This document shows positions 37,904 to 47,091 of a stretch of 64,000 nt of DNA, piece after piece. The translations under genes and the position numbers were made by a program. Each line of letters starts with the position of its first letter. The stretch's first letter is position 1. The stretch comes from Pseudofulvibacter geojedonensis (GTDB lineage: Bacteria > Bacteroidota > Bacteroidia > Flavobacteriales > Flavobacteriaceae). The DNA lies in contig NZ_JBHTJM010000006.1 in the NCBI RefSeq assembly GCF_042675745.1, forward strand, positions 310,001 to 374,000, in the 5' to 3' direction. Under the pieces are notes generated by a model, which ran no database searches, was not told the origin of the DNA, and saw only the letters and a program-made list of their open reading frames with translations.

Positions 37904-40735
37904 TTATTTCAACTTCTTCTTAACTGCAACTTCTTGATAACATTCGAAAACATCACCTTCTTTAATATCGTTGTAGTTCTTAATTTGCATACCACAATCG
38001 TACCCTTTAGCCACTTCTTTCACATCATCCTTAAATCGTTTAAGTGTTGCCAACTCGCCATCGTAAATAACTACCGATTCACGTATGATACGTATCTTAC
38101 CTGAACGTAAGATTTTACCAGACATAACCATACATCCTGCAATTGTACCAACTTTAGATATTTTAAACAACTCTCTAACTTCTGCAGTACCAGTAATCTC
38201 TTCTTTCATTTCTGGAGACAACATACCTTCCATTGCATCTTTAAGATCATTGATAGCATCATAAATAATAGAATATGTACGTACATCTATTTCTTCCTTA
38301 TCAGCTAACTGACGCGCATTTCCTGCTGGTCTAACATTAAATCCGATAATAATTGCATCTGAAGCTGACGCTAACAATACATCAGATTCTGTGATAGCAC
38401 CTACAGCTTTATGAAGTATATTTACTTGTATTTCTTCGGTAGACAGTTTCTGGAACGAGTCTGTTAATGCTTCTACAGAACCATCCACATCTCCTTTCAA
38501 GATTATATTTAACTCCTTAAATGTTCCTAAAGCAATACGACGACCAATTTCTGCTAATGTTAAGTTCTTAGTGGTACGAACATCTTGCTCTCGTTTTAAT
38601 TGCGTACGTTTTGCTGCAATTTGTTTAGCCTCACGCTCATCTTCTAACACATTGAACTTATCTCCTGCTTGTGGCGCACCATCTAAACCTAAAATTGACA
38701 CTGGTGTAGAAGGTCCAGCCTCTTTTACTTTATTTCCACGCTCATCATGCATTGCTTTAACCTTACCACTATTTTTTCCAGCTAAAACATAATCACCTAT
38801 CTTTAAAGTTCCTGCTTGAACTAATATAGTAGACACATAACCTCGACCTTTATCTAGGAACGCCTCTACAACTGTACCATTAGCTATTTTATTAGGGTTA
38901 GCTTTTAAGTCTAACAACTCAGACTCTAACAACACCTTTTCTAAAAGCTCATTAACACCTAATCCTGTTTTAGCAGAAATATCATGAGATTGTATTTTAC
39001 CTCCCCAATCTTCTACCAATAAATTCATGGCAGCTAGTTTGGTCTTAATGTTATCTGGATTAGCCGTTGGTTTATCAATTTTATTAATTGCAAATACTAT
39101 TGGCACTCCAGCTGCTTGTGCATGAGATATAGCTTCTTTTGTTTGTGGCATGATATCATCATCTGCTGCAATAACAATAATGGCAATATCTGTTACTTGA
39201 GCACCACGTGCACGCATTGCCGTAAAGGCCTCGTGACCTGGGGTATCTAAGAATGCTATTTTCTGACCATTCTCAAGCTTTACTCCGTACGCACCAATAT
39301 GCTGTGTAATTCCACCTGACTCTCCCGCAATTACATTCTCTTTACGTATGTAATCTAATAAAGAGGTTTTACCATGATCTACGTGCCCCATTACAGTAAC
39401 AATAGGAGCTCTAGTTACTAAATCTTCTGGATTATCTTCAACCTCCTGTATAGACTCTTCTATCTCTGCAGAAACAAACTCTACTTCATACCCAAACTCT
39501 TCTGCTACGATAGATAAAGTTTCAGCATCTAAACGCTGATTCATTGTCATCATAATACCTAAAGACATACAAGCACCAATAATTTTTGTACTTGGCACAT
39601 CCATCATAGTTGCTACCTCATTTACAGTGACAAACTCGGTAACTTTTAATACCTTTCCTTCTGCTTGTTGAGCATCTAACTCTTCTTGTCTTTTCTGACG
39701 GTGAAGATCTCTTTTATCTCTTCTGTTTTTAGCACCACGATTCTTACTAGATTTACCTTGCAGCTTCTCTAGTGTTTCACGTACTTGTTTTTGTACTTCT
39801 GCTTCTGTTGGTTCTTCTTTAACAACTTGCGCTCTTCTACCTTTTCCACCACCTCGGTTTCCATTATTAAATCTTCCTCCACCTCGATTTCCTCCTCGGT
39901 TACCACCAGCATTTCCTCCTCCTGAACTAGGAGCACCAGGTTTACTAATACGCTTACGTTTTGGTTTAGCACCACCACCAGCTGCACCTTTATTTTCTGT
40001 CTTTTTCTTAGGCTTGTTAAATTGAGTTAAATCAATTTTTTGACCTGTAATTTTTGGCCCAGAAAGTTTTTGATATTGTGTAGTTACTTTTTCGTCTTTA
40101 GGCGCTTCTTCTGTCACCTCTTCTTTTTTAGCAACCACTTTTTGTTTAGGTTCTTCTTTCACCACAGGCTTTTCTACCTTAGGTGTTTCTTTTACCACTT
40201 CTTTTACTGGTTTAGCTTGTTTTTTTGGTTTTTTAAGTTGATCTAAATCAATCTTTTTAACCACTTTAGGTTTTTGCACCTCTGCTTTTTTGGTTTCTAC
40301 AACCTTTACTGGCTTTGGTCCTTCTTTTTTAGGCTCTTCTTTAGACACAGCTTCTTGAGGTTCTGGCTGAGTTTTATCTGCATCTAAATTAATATTACCT
40401 ACTGTTTTTGGCCCATCTAGCTTAGCCTTTGCTTTAATTACTTCTTGCTTTTTAAGCTCTGCAAGCCTTTTACGTTCTTCTTCTTGCTCGCGCTCTAATC
40501 GAAGTGCTTCTTTTTCTTTTCGCTTTTCTTCTCCAACTTCTTTAGATGCTACTTTTTTACTAGCATCTGTCTGAAATTCTCCAGAAAGCACATTGTAAAT
40601 ATCAGCTGTAATTTTAGCAGTAGGACGTGCTTCTATTTCGATTCCTTTAGAACCTAAGAATTCCACAGCCCTATCAAGAGAAATATTTAACTCTCTTAAC
40701 ACCTTATTAAGCCTTATTGTTTTGTTTTCAGCCAT
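37904..40735 (-). CDS. infB: Translation initiation factor IF-2
   Basis: A 943-residue GTPase that places initiator tRNA on the 30S subunit. The N-terminal 400 residues are low-complexity: Lys/Glu/Pro blocks, then an Arg-Gly-rich stretch (about residues 250-300, GGNRGGNRGGGRFNNGNRGG). The G domain starts near residue 448 with GHVDHGKT, DTPGHEAF and NKIDKP; the C-terminal domains follow to the end (EGDVFECYQEVAVKK). The order rimP-nusA-infB is the classical translation/transcription operon. The length is large but usual for the phylum. Confidence 0.97.
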   Translation of the reverse strand: MAENKTIRLNKVLRELNISLDRAVEFLGSKGIEIEARPTAKITADIYNVLSGEFQTDASKKVASKEVGEEKRKEKEALRLEREQEEERKRLAELKKQEVIKAKAKLDGPKTVGNINLDADKTQPEPQEAVSKEEPKKEGPKPVKVVETKKAEVQKPKVVKKIDLDQLKKPKKQAKPVKEVVKETPKVEKPVVKEEPKQKVVAKKEEVTEEAPKDEKVTTQYQKLSGPKITGQKIDLTQFNKPKKKTENKGAAGGGAKPKRKRISKPGAPSSGGGNAGGNRGGNRGGGRFNNGNRGGGKGRRAQVVKEEPTEAEVQKQVRETLEKLQGKSSKNRGAKNRRDKRDLHRQKRQEELDAQQAEGKVLKVTEFVTVNEVATMMDVPSTKIIGACMSLGIMMTMNQRLDAETLSIVAEEFGYEVEFVSAEIEESIQEVEDNPEDLVTRAPIVTVMGHVDHGKTSLLDYIRKENVIAGESGGITQHIGAYGVKLENGQKIAFLDTPGHEAFTAMRARGAQVTDIAIIVIAADDDIMPQTKEAISHAQAAGVPIVFAINKIDKPTANPDNIKTKLAAMNLLVEDWGGKIQSHDISAKTGLGVNELLEKVLLESELLDLKANPNKIANGTVVEAFLDKGRGYVSTILVQAGTLKIGDYVLAGKNSGKVKAMHDERGNKVKEAGPSTPVSILGLDGAPQAGDKFNVLEDEREAKQIAAKRTQLKREQDVRTTKNLTLAEIGRRIALGTFKELNIILKGDVDGSVEALTDSFQKLSTEEIQVNILHKAVGAITESDVLLASASDAIIIGFNVRPAGNARQLADKEEIDVRTYSIIYDAINDLKDAMEGMLSPEMKEEITGTAEVRELFKISKVGTIAGCMVMSGKILRSGKIRIIRESVVIYDGELATLKRFKDDVKEVAKGYDCGMQIKNYNDIKEGDVFECYQEVAVKKKLK

Positions 40736-40787
40736 AAAATTTAATTTACCTCAAATAATTTATTCAAAAAGAAAGACTATACTGAAT

Positions 40788-42020
40788 CTAGTCCTCAAAT
40801 TCTTCTTTTAATATTCTAACTACCTCTTCGATAGTTTCTTCTTCTAAGTCGGTACGTTTTACCAACTCATCTATATCTTGTTCTAAAACGCTTTTAGCAG
40901 TATCTAACCCTACCTTAGCAAACTCTTCTATAATCCAAGAATCTATTTCATCAGAGAACTCGCTTAATTCTACATCTTCCTCTACACCCTCTCTAAACAC
41001 ATCTATCTCATAACCGGTTAATTGTCCTGCTAAACGAATATTATGTCCTCCTCTACCTATAGCTTTAGACACTTCTTCTGGTTTTAACATTACTTCTGCT
41101 CGCTTTTTCTCTTCGTCTAACTTAACAGATGTAACTCTTGCCGGACTCAATGCCCTGGTAATGAATAATTGCGGATTATTAGTGTAGTTAATCACATCAA
41201 TATTTTCATTCCCTAACTCACGTACAATTCCGTGAATTCTAGCCCCTTTCATACCAACACAAGCTCCTACAGGATCTATTCTATCGTCGTAAGAATCTAC
41301 AGCAACCTTAGCTTTATCACCTGGTATTCTAACAACTTTCTTCACATTAATTAAACCGTCAAAAACTTCAGGAATTTCTTGCTCAAATAATTTTTCTAAA
41401 AAAGCTGGAGCTGTTCTAGACATAACTATCATTGGCTTATTTCCTTTTAACTCAACACTTTCAATTATTCCCCTTACATTTTCTCCTTTTCTAAAGAAGT
41501 CTGAAGGTATTTGCTTATCTTTTGGCAATACAATTTCGTTCCCTTCATCATCTAACAAAATAACTGCTCTGTGACGAATATGATGAACTTCTGCAGTATA
41601 CAAATCACCCACCAAGTCTTTAAATTGCTTGTAAATATTTGTATTATCGTGCTCGTGGATTTTAGAAATTAAGTTCTGTCTTAATGCCAAGATAGCTCTT
41701 CTCCCTAAATCGATTAATTTTACCTCTTGCGAAACATCTTCTCCCACCTCAAAATCTGGCTCTATCTTTCTTGCCTCTGATAAAGAAATTTCTTGATTTG
41801 GTTCTTCTACTTCACCATCTGCAACAACTACTCTATTTCTCCAAATCTCTAAATCTCCTTTATCTGGATTGATAATAATATCAAAGTTATCATCGTCTCC
41901 AAACTTCTTCTTTAAAGCATTTCTAAATACATCTTCTAAGATCGCCATTAAAGTAACACGATCTATCATTTTATCATCCTTAAACTCAGAAAAAGATTCA
42001 ATTAATGCAATGTTTTCCAT
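40788..42020 (-). CDS. nusA: Transcription termination/antitermination factor NusA
   Basis: A 410-residue NusA: N-terminal RNA polymerase-binding domain (MENIALIESFSEFKDDK), S1 domain (about 130-200), and two KH domains (DPVGACVGMKGARIHGIVREL; EVSKAIGRGGHNIRLAGQL). The C-terminal acidic repeats of proteobacterial NusA are reduced to one short region (LDTAKSVLEQDIDELVKRTDL), as is usual in Bacteroidota. It lies 13 bases after rimP and 52 before infB. Confidence 0.96.
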   Translation of the reverse strand: MENIALIESFSEFKDDKMIDRVTLMAILEDVFRNALKKKFGDDDNFDIIINPDKGDLEIWRNRVVVADGEVEEPNQEISLSEARKIEPDFEVGEDVSQEVKLIDLGRRAILALRQNLISKIHEHDNTNIYKQFKDLVGDLYTAEVHHIRHRAVILLDDEGNEIVLPKDKQIPSDFFRKGENVRGIIESVELKGNKPMIVMSRTAPAFLEKLFEQEIPEVFDGLINVKKVVRIPGDKAKVAVDSYDDRIDPVGACVGMKGARIHGIVRELGNENIDVINYTNNPQLFITRALSPARVTSVKLDEEKKRAEVMLKPEEVSKAIGRGGHNIRLAGQLTGYEIDVFREGVEEDVELSEFSDEIDSWIIEEFAKVGLDTAKSVLEQDIDELVKRTDLEEETIEEVVRILKEEFED

Positions 42021-42033
42021 AACACCTGTTTCG

Positions 42034-42498
42034 TTAAAATTTTATCTTCACTTTTGCTTCAGCAATATCGCTGTAAGCTATTTCTTCTTTCTTTTGAACA
42101 GTCACTTTACCTTTTCCCACCGGCTTAGGCTCTCTAGCTTTCCACTCTAACACTATTTTCTCTTCATTTGCTTGCGTTAAAGTTCCTTCTAATTTTTCTG
42201 ATGACTGCAATTTAATTTGCAAATCGCGACCAATATTTTTTACATATTGCCTCGATTTTAACAACGGACTTGCCGCTCCGTAAGACATTACTTCTAAAGA
42301 AAAATCTTCTTCATCTCTATCTAAATTATGTTCAATAGCCCTACTTATATCTATACAGTCACTTACTGTTACGCCATTATCTCCATCTATTACCACATTA
42401 ATTTTATTACCAGACCCTACAGTAAATTCTATTAAGAACAAATCTTCTCTTTCTTCTAAAGCGTCATTCAATAATGTGGTTACTTGTTGCTTAAACAT
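42034..42498 (-). CDS. rimP: Ribosome maturation factor RimP
   Basis: A 154-residue protein from the ATG at 42498 (MFKQQVTTLLND); an upstream TTG at 42504 is in frame but less likely. Family features: EREDLFLIEFTVG in the first domain, VTVSDCIDISRAIEHNLD and SLEVMSYGAASPL, then the Sm-like C-terminal domain ending DIAEAKVKIKF. It is needed for 30S maturation and starts the nusA operon. A terminator-like hairpin lies in its leader. Confidence 0.94.
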   Translation of the reverse strand: MFKQQVTTLLNDALEEREDLFLIEFTVGSGNKINVVIDGDNGVTVSDCIDISRAIEHNLDRDEEDFSLEVMSYGAASPLLKSRQYVKNIGRDLQIKLQSSEKLEGTLTQANEEKIVLEWKAREPKPVGKGKVTVQKKEEIAYSDIAEAKVKIKF

Positions 42499-42512
42499 TT
42501 TCAATATAGTAT

Positions 42513-42538
42513 AAAAAGAGGGGACTTACCGTCCCCTC
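42513..42538 (-). promoter_or_regulatory. Terminator-like hairpin in the rimP leader (possible attenuator)
   Basis: On the minus strand GAGGGGAC pairs with GTCCCCTC (531-538 with 518-525 of the 42 kb block) around a five-base loop and is followed by TTTTT, 14 bases before the rimP ATG. No gene lies upstream on this strand before the divergent usp gene, so it belongs to the rimP-nusA-infB leader itself. Confidence 0.65.
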
Positions 42539-42567
42539 ATTACAATTCAATTATTCATAATGCGATG

Positions 42568-42575
42568 CAAATATA
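42568..42575 (-). promoter_or_regulatory. Probable -7 box of the rimP operon
   Basis: Minus strand TATATTTG matches TAnnTTTG. It predicts a transcript start near 42562 and a leader of about 60 bases that contains the hairpin at 42513-42538. No clear -33 element. The remainder of the gap to 42806 is AT-rich and shows nothing else; an open frame on the minus strand at 42584-42778 looks spurious. Confidence 0.5.
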
Positions 42576-42806
42576 AGTATAATTTACGAATTATAAAACC
42601 TTATAGCTAAGTGCTTTCCTTTTTTATAATTTATAACAAAAAAAACTTTAAAGACTCGAGGAATTATTACATGAATATATGTTAATTTTTGAGTATTTTT
42701 TATATATTTATAGCTAACTAAACAATATGTGAAATGAGTAACACAAACTTCTTTAAAAAGAGTTGTTATGAGTTCCATCTGATATTAATTTAAAACACGA
42801 AAACAG

Positions 42807-43631
42807 ATGAATAGAATCCTTGTTCCTACAGATTTTTCTCCCGAAGCTGAAAATGCACTTAAAGTAGCCGCTCAACTTGCCAAAGAATACGATAGCGAAA
42901 TTTATTTGCTTCATTTGCTAGAACTTCCTTTAGATTTAATTGATCCTATGAGCAAAGGTAGCGAACTACCAGAAGCTATGTTTTTTATGCAAATGGCACA
43001 TAAGAAATTTCAAAACGTTATTGAATCTGATTACTTAGAAGGCATTACTATTCATGAAAGAATTCAAAACAACGAAGCTTTTGAAGGTATCGTAGATACT
43101 GCCAAAAAAGATAACATAGATTTAATAGTTATGGGATCGCAAGGAGCTTCTGGTTTTAAAGAAATGGTTATTGGTTCTAACACAGAAAAAGTAGTACGAA
43201 CCTCAGATGTTCCAGTATTGGTAATTAAGAAAGATCATAATAACTTTAAAATTAAAGATCTTGTTTTTGCCTGTGAATTTACAGATGAGTACAAAGCTTC
43301 TTTTGAAGAAGCTACAAGATTTGCCAAAAGCATTAACGCTAAAATGCATTTGTTAATGGTAAACACTCCTAATGGTTTTAGGACTACTGCTGAAGCCGAA
43401 GACAAAATGAATTCGTTTTTAAACGGAAACAAACCAGATAACTACACACTAAATATTTACAATGACCGGACAATTGAAAAAGGAATTTTAAATTTTGCAT
43501 CTGCAATAGACGCAGATATTATTGCCATGAGCACCCATGGAAGAAAAGGTTTATCTCATTTTTTTAACGGAAGTATTAGCGAAGATTTAGTAAACCATGC
43601 TAAAAGACCTGTAGTTACCTTTAAAATATAA
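42807..43631 (+). CDS. Universal stress protein (tandem Usp domains)
   Basis: A 274-residue protein made of two UspA domains (about 1-145 and 148-274). The ATP-binding loop of the first is GSQGASGFKEMVIGSNTEKV; the second ends with STHGRKGLSHFFNGSISEDL, which also keeps the G-x2-G-x9-G(S) spacing. Such proteins accumulate under starvation or stress. It is monocistronic, with its own terminator, and divergent from rimP. Confidence 0.93.
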   Translation: MNRILVPTDFSPEAENALKVAAQLAKEYDSEIYLLHLLELPLDLIDPMSKGSELPEAMFFMQMAHKKFQNVIESDYLEGITIHERIQNNEAFEGIVDTAKKDNIDLIVMGSQGASGFKEMVIGSNTEKVVRTSDVPVLVIKKDHNNFKIKDLVFACEFTDEYKASFEEATRFAKSINAKMHLLMVNTPNGFRTTAEAEDKMNSFLNGNKPDNYTLNIYNDRTIEKGILNFASAIDADIIAMSTHGRKGLSHFFNGSISEDLVNHAKRPVVTFKI

Positions 43632-43651
43632 ATAACAACAATACAAGCCAA

Positions 43652-43681
43652 AAAAACCGCTTTTTAACAAGCGGTTTTTTT
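43652..43681 (+). terminator. Terminator of the usp gene
   Basis: Stem AAAAACCGCTT (43652-43662) and AAGCGGTTTTT (43669-43679), six-base loop, T tract. Confidence 0.9.
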
Positions 43682-43706
43682 ATATCCAACATTCAAAAAC
43701 ACTTCA

Positions 43707-43736
43707 TTGTTTAAAACATTAAAATACGTACTTTTG
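43707..43736 (+). promoter_or_regulatory. Bacteroidota-type promoter of serS
   Basis: TTG (43707-43709), 19-base spacer, TACTTTTG (43729-43736): a full match to the TTTG/TAnnTTTG layout, 23 bases before the serS start codon. Confidence 0.8.
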
Positions 43737-43759
43737 CGTTTCAAAAATTTATTTAAACA

Positions 43760-45031
43760 ATGTTACAATTACAATTCATTAGAGAACAGAAAGAGAATAT
43801 TGTTGAGCGCTTAAAAGTTAAAAACTTTGACGCTTCACAAATCCTTGATCAAGTGATTGCTTTAGACGAAAAAAGAAGAAGCACACAAGTACAATTTGAC
43901 AACAATCAAGCTGACTCTAATAAATTATCCAAAGAAATTGGAATGTTGTTCAAAAACGGAGAAACACAAAAAGCTAATCTTTTAAAAGAAAAAACCACTC
44001 AATTAAAAGAAAACAGCAAAGAACTTACTGAAGTTTTAAACAAGACTCAGCAAGAACTAACTAGCCTTTTATACAACATACCAAATGTACCAAACGATCT
44101 AGTTAAGCCTGGTAAAAATGAAGATGACAATGAAGAAATTTTTAACGAAGGCATAGTGCCATCATTACACGAAGGAGCCTTACCTCACTGGGAACTAGCA
44201 AAAAAATACGACATTATTGATTTTGAATTAGGAAACAAAATAACCGGAGCTGGATTTCCTGTATACAAAGGAAAAGGTGCTCGTTTACAACGTGCCCTAA
44301 TCTCATATTTTTTAGATAAAAATATTGAAGCTGGATACCAAGAAGTTCAAGTACCACACCTGGTAAATGAGGCTTCTGGATACGGAACAGGTCAATTACC
44401 CGACAAAGAAGGGCAAATGTACCATGTTACAGCAGATAATTTATACTTAATTCCAACAGCAGAGGTTCCTGTAACCAACTTTATGCGTGATGAATTACTA
44501 AACGAAAAAGATTTTCCAATAAGTTACACTGCATACACCCCATGCTTCCGTAGAGAAGCAGGTAGTTATGGAGCACATGTAAGAGGTTTAAACAGGTTAC
44601 ACCAATTTGACAAAGTAGAAATTGTACGCTTTGAACTTCCTGAAAACTCATACAAAGCTTTAGACGGAATGGTTGATCATGTAAAGGAAATTTTAAGAGA
44701 ATTAAAATTACCATATAGAATTTTACGTCTATGTGGAGGTGATACTAGTTTTGCTGCTGCCATGACTTACGACTTTGAAGTTTACTCAACAGCTCAGGAA
44801 AGATGGTTAGAAATTAGCTCTGTTTCAAACTTTGAAAATTTCCAATCTAATAGATTAAAACTTCGTTACAAAGACGCTAACAATAAAAAACATTTAGCAC
44901 ACACATTAAACGGAAGTTCTTTGGCTTTACCAAGAGTATTAGCTGGTATTTTAGAAAACTACCAAACTCCTGAAGGAATTAAAATTCCAGAATGTTTAGT
45001 AAAGTACACTGGATTTGATATTATCAACTAA
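43760..45031 (+). CDS. serS: Seryl-tRNA synthetase
   Basis: A 423-residue class II synthetase: N-terminal coiled-coil arm (about 30-105), then the catalytic core with motif 2 FRREAGSYG...RGLNRLHQF and motif 3 GSSLALPRVLAGILENYQ. The serine-binding TAEVP is at about residue 233. The length is normal. It is flanked by its own promoter and terminator. Confidence 0.97.
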   Translation: MLQLQFIREQKENIVERLKVKNFDASQILDQVIALDEKRRSTQVQFDNNQADSNKLSKEIGMLFKNGETQKANLLKEKTTQLKENSKELTEVLNKTQQELTSLLYNIPNVPNDLVKPGKNEDDNEEIFNEGIVPSLHEGALPHWELAKKYDIIDFELGNKITGAGFPVYKGKGARLQRALISYFLDKNIEAGYQEVQVPHLVNEASGYGTGQLPDKEGQMYHVTADNLYLIPTAEVPVTNFMRDELLNEKDFPISYTAYTPCFRREAGSYGAHVRGLNRLHQFDKVEIVRFELPENSYKALDGMVDHVKEILRELKLPYRILRLCGGDTSFAAAMTYDFEVYSTAQERWLEISSVSNFENFQSNRLKLRYKDANNKKHLAHTLNGSSLALPRVLAGILENYQTPEGIKIPECLVKYTGFDIIN

Positions 45032-45053
45032 ACCGATTATACATAAACATAAA

Positions 45054-45080
45054 AACTGCCTTATTTGGCAGTTTTTTTTT
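45054..45080 (+). terminator. Terminator of serS
   Basis: Stem AACTGCC (45054-45060) and GGCAGTT (45067-45073), six-base loop, then a run of T residues. It ends 14 bases before the start of the next gene, so that gene may depend partly on read-through. Confidence 0.85.
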
Positions 45081-45093
45081 GCTATTTTTGATT

Positions 45094-46071
45094 ATGCTCG
45101 AACAGAAAATATTCAACATCAACTCTGAAAAAGAATTCAAGCAAACTGCTTTAGAGGTCTTTAAGCATCAGTTTTACAACAATAAAGCATATAGGTCTTA
45201 TTGTGATTTACTATACATACACCCAAGTGACATAAACGAAATTGAGGATATTCCTTTTTTACCTATTGAGTTTTTTAAAAGCAAGAAAATCTTATCATCC
45301 AACAAAGGTATTGAAACAACATTTTCGAGCTCGGGAACTACCGGAAGCATTACAAGCAAACACTACATTAACGACCTTTCATTATACCAAAAGAGCTACC
45401 TAAAAAGCTTCAGCCATTTTTACGAAAATCCAGAAGACTATATAATTCTTGCTTTACTACCCTCATACTTAGAAAGACAAGGTTCTTCTTTAATTTATAT
45501 GGTAGATGACCTAATAAGAAAAACAAAACAGCCAGAAAGCGGATTTTACCTAAACAATCTTGACCAATTATCTGAAACGATAAATAAACTAGAAAGTCTA
45601 AACAAAAAAACATTGTTAATAGGAGTTTCTTTCGCCTTATTAGACCTGATCGAAAAATACCAGTTTCAATTGAAAAATACTATTGTTATGGAAACTGGAG
45701 GAATGAAAGGCAAAAGAAAAGAAATGATTAGAACAGAACTACACCATTATTTATCTAAAGGCTTTGGGGTTGAGTACATACATTCAGAATACGGAATGAC
45801 AGAACTACTCTCTCAAGCATACTCAAAAGGCAATGGCATTTTTTCATGCCCCCCTTGGATGAAAATACTTACTCGAGACACAGAAGACCCTTTGAGTGTT
45901 CAAACCAAAAATAAAACTGGTGGGATTAACGTTATTGATTTAGCCAACATAAACTCGTGCTCCTTTATAGCCACACAAGATCTTGGAAGAACCCTAAATA
46001 ACAATACTTTTGAAATTATAGGAAGATTTGACAATTCTGATATAAGAGGGTGTAATTTAATGACTTTATAA
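45094..46071 (+). CDS. LuxE-like acyl-protein synthetase / acyltransferase
   Basis: A 325-residue protein from the ATG at 45094 (MLEQKIFNINSEKEF); the earlier in-frame ATG at 45079 lies in the terminator tail. It resembles the adenylate-forming LuxE family: FSSSGTTGSITSKHYI (phosphate-binding loop), ETGGMKGKRKEM, YIHSEYGMTELLSQAYS and TQDLGRT. LuxE activates fatty acid as acyl-AMP and transfers it to a protein Cys. No luciferase genes are present, so the substrate is unknown. The stop abuts the next start codon (TAAATG): first gene of a three-gene unit. Confidence 0.85.
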   Translation: MLEQKIFNINSEKEFKQTALEVFKHQFYNNKAYRSYCDLLYIHPSDINEIEDIPFLPIEFFKSKKILSSNKGIETTFSSSGTTGSITSKHYINDLSLYQKSYLKSFSHFYENPEDYIILALLPSYLERQGSSLIYMVDDLIRKTKQPESGFYLNNLDQLSETINKLESLNKKTLLIGVSFALLDLIEKYQFQLKNTIVMETGGMKGKRKEMIRTELHHYLSKGFGVEYIHSEYGMTELLSQAYSKGNGIFSCPPWMKILTRDTEDPLSVQTKNKTGGINVIDLANINSCSFIATQDLGRTLNNNTFEIIGRFDNSDIRGCNLMTL

Positions 46072-47085
46072 ATGAACAACAAAAACCATAGCAAACTACT
46101 AGGCTGCCTTACAATCGTTTTTGCGTTTGTAATTGCCAGTATTATGTTTTCATTGGTTCAACAGTTTATCCCAATAAACAACATTACATTATTCATTATA
46201 TGCTATCTAATCACCTTACGTTTTCTTCATTACTTTACTAGTAAAAAAGTATCTAAATCTCAAAATTTATGGCTAGTTACTTTGCTTTGTTTAGCTATTG
46301 GCTCTAGATTTTTTTCAAACAAAAACTTCTTACCCAACAACAGATCTGACGCTGATTTAATTGCTACTAAATATATTTATCACGATAATGATTCTACCGA
46401 AGTTTTTTCGCACAAGAGAAAATGGAAAGATTACATTGGAAAAACTTACAGAGGAGAATTTAACATTAGAACAAAAGACTACTACAGCTCGAAAGAATTT
46501 CATCAAAATTTAAATCTACCCAAAAGTAAAAGTTGGAAAGATTTGTACAAAAAAATAACTCTAGAAGACAAACCCAAACTCGATTTAATTTTAAAAGAAT
46601 TCTACTACTTACACAAAGGACATCAACTAAATCAAAGACAGTTTGCAGAAATGGTGGTTTCTTTTGTTCAAGACATACCTTATGCTCTTGTATTTCAAAA
46701 AGAATGTCTTGATGCTAGTGCGTACAAAGACGAAATAAAAGAAACACTAGAAGAATGTCCGGATTGCTGTATCGGAAATCAAAAATACGGAATACAAACT
46801 CCTGTTGAATTTTTATCAAATTTAAAGGGAGATTGCGACACTAGAACCATGCTAGTTTTTACTATTTTAAAACATTTTGGCTATGATGTTGCCATACTCA
46901 ATAGTGACTTTTACTTACATTCTGTAATTGGAATATCTATACCTGCTAACGGAACTTACAAAAGTCACTTCGGAAAAAAATACTACTTATGGGAAACCAC
47001 TAACAAGTATTATAAAATAGGCGAAATGCCCAAACATTTAAACAACACCTCTCATTGGTATGTAGTACTAACTAACAACTCATAA
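46072..47085 (+). CDS. Membrane protein with a transglutaminase-like domain
   Basis: A 337-residue protein: three N-terminal membrane segments (about 8-32, 36-54, 66-82) and a soluble domain. The transglutaminase-like core is seen at KGDCDTRTMLVFTILKHFGY with candidate nucleophile Cys255, and YLHSVIGI with His283; the third residue of the triad may be in YYLWETTN. An upstream CPDCC pair could bind metal. Being fused to membrane helices it probably acts at the membrane. Coupled to the LuxE-like gene and followed after six bases by the DUF350 gene. Protease or amidase activity is inferred. Confidence 0.75.
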   Translation: MNNKNHSKLLGCLTIVFAFVIASIMFSLVQQFIPINNITLFIICYLITLRFLHYFTSKKVSKSQNLWLVTLLCLAIGSRFFSNKNFLPNNRSDADLIATKYIYHDNDSTEVFSHKRKWKDYIGKTYRGEFNIRTKDYYSSKEFHQNLNLPKSKSWKDLYKKITLEDKPKLDLILKEFYYLHKGHQLNQRQFAEMVVSFVQDIPYALVFQKECLDASAYKDEIKETLEECPDCCIGNQKYGIQTPVEFLSNLKGDCDTRTMLVFTILKHFGYDVAILNSDFYLHSVIGISIPANGTYKSHFGKKYYLWETTNKYYKIGEMPKHLNNTSHWYVVLTNNS

Positions 47086-47091
47086 AAAATT

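Noticed and set aside
42584..42778. A 64-codon minus-strand frame upstream of rimP
   Set aside because: Lies in the AT-rich divergent promoter region, no family resemblance, and would place a gene within the leader; more likely spurious.
45083..45090. TATTTTTG as a promoter of the LuxE-like gene
   Set aside because: It ends three bases before the ATG, so transcription would begin at or after the start codon; the upstream TTTG spacing is 15 bases.
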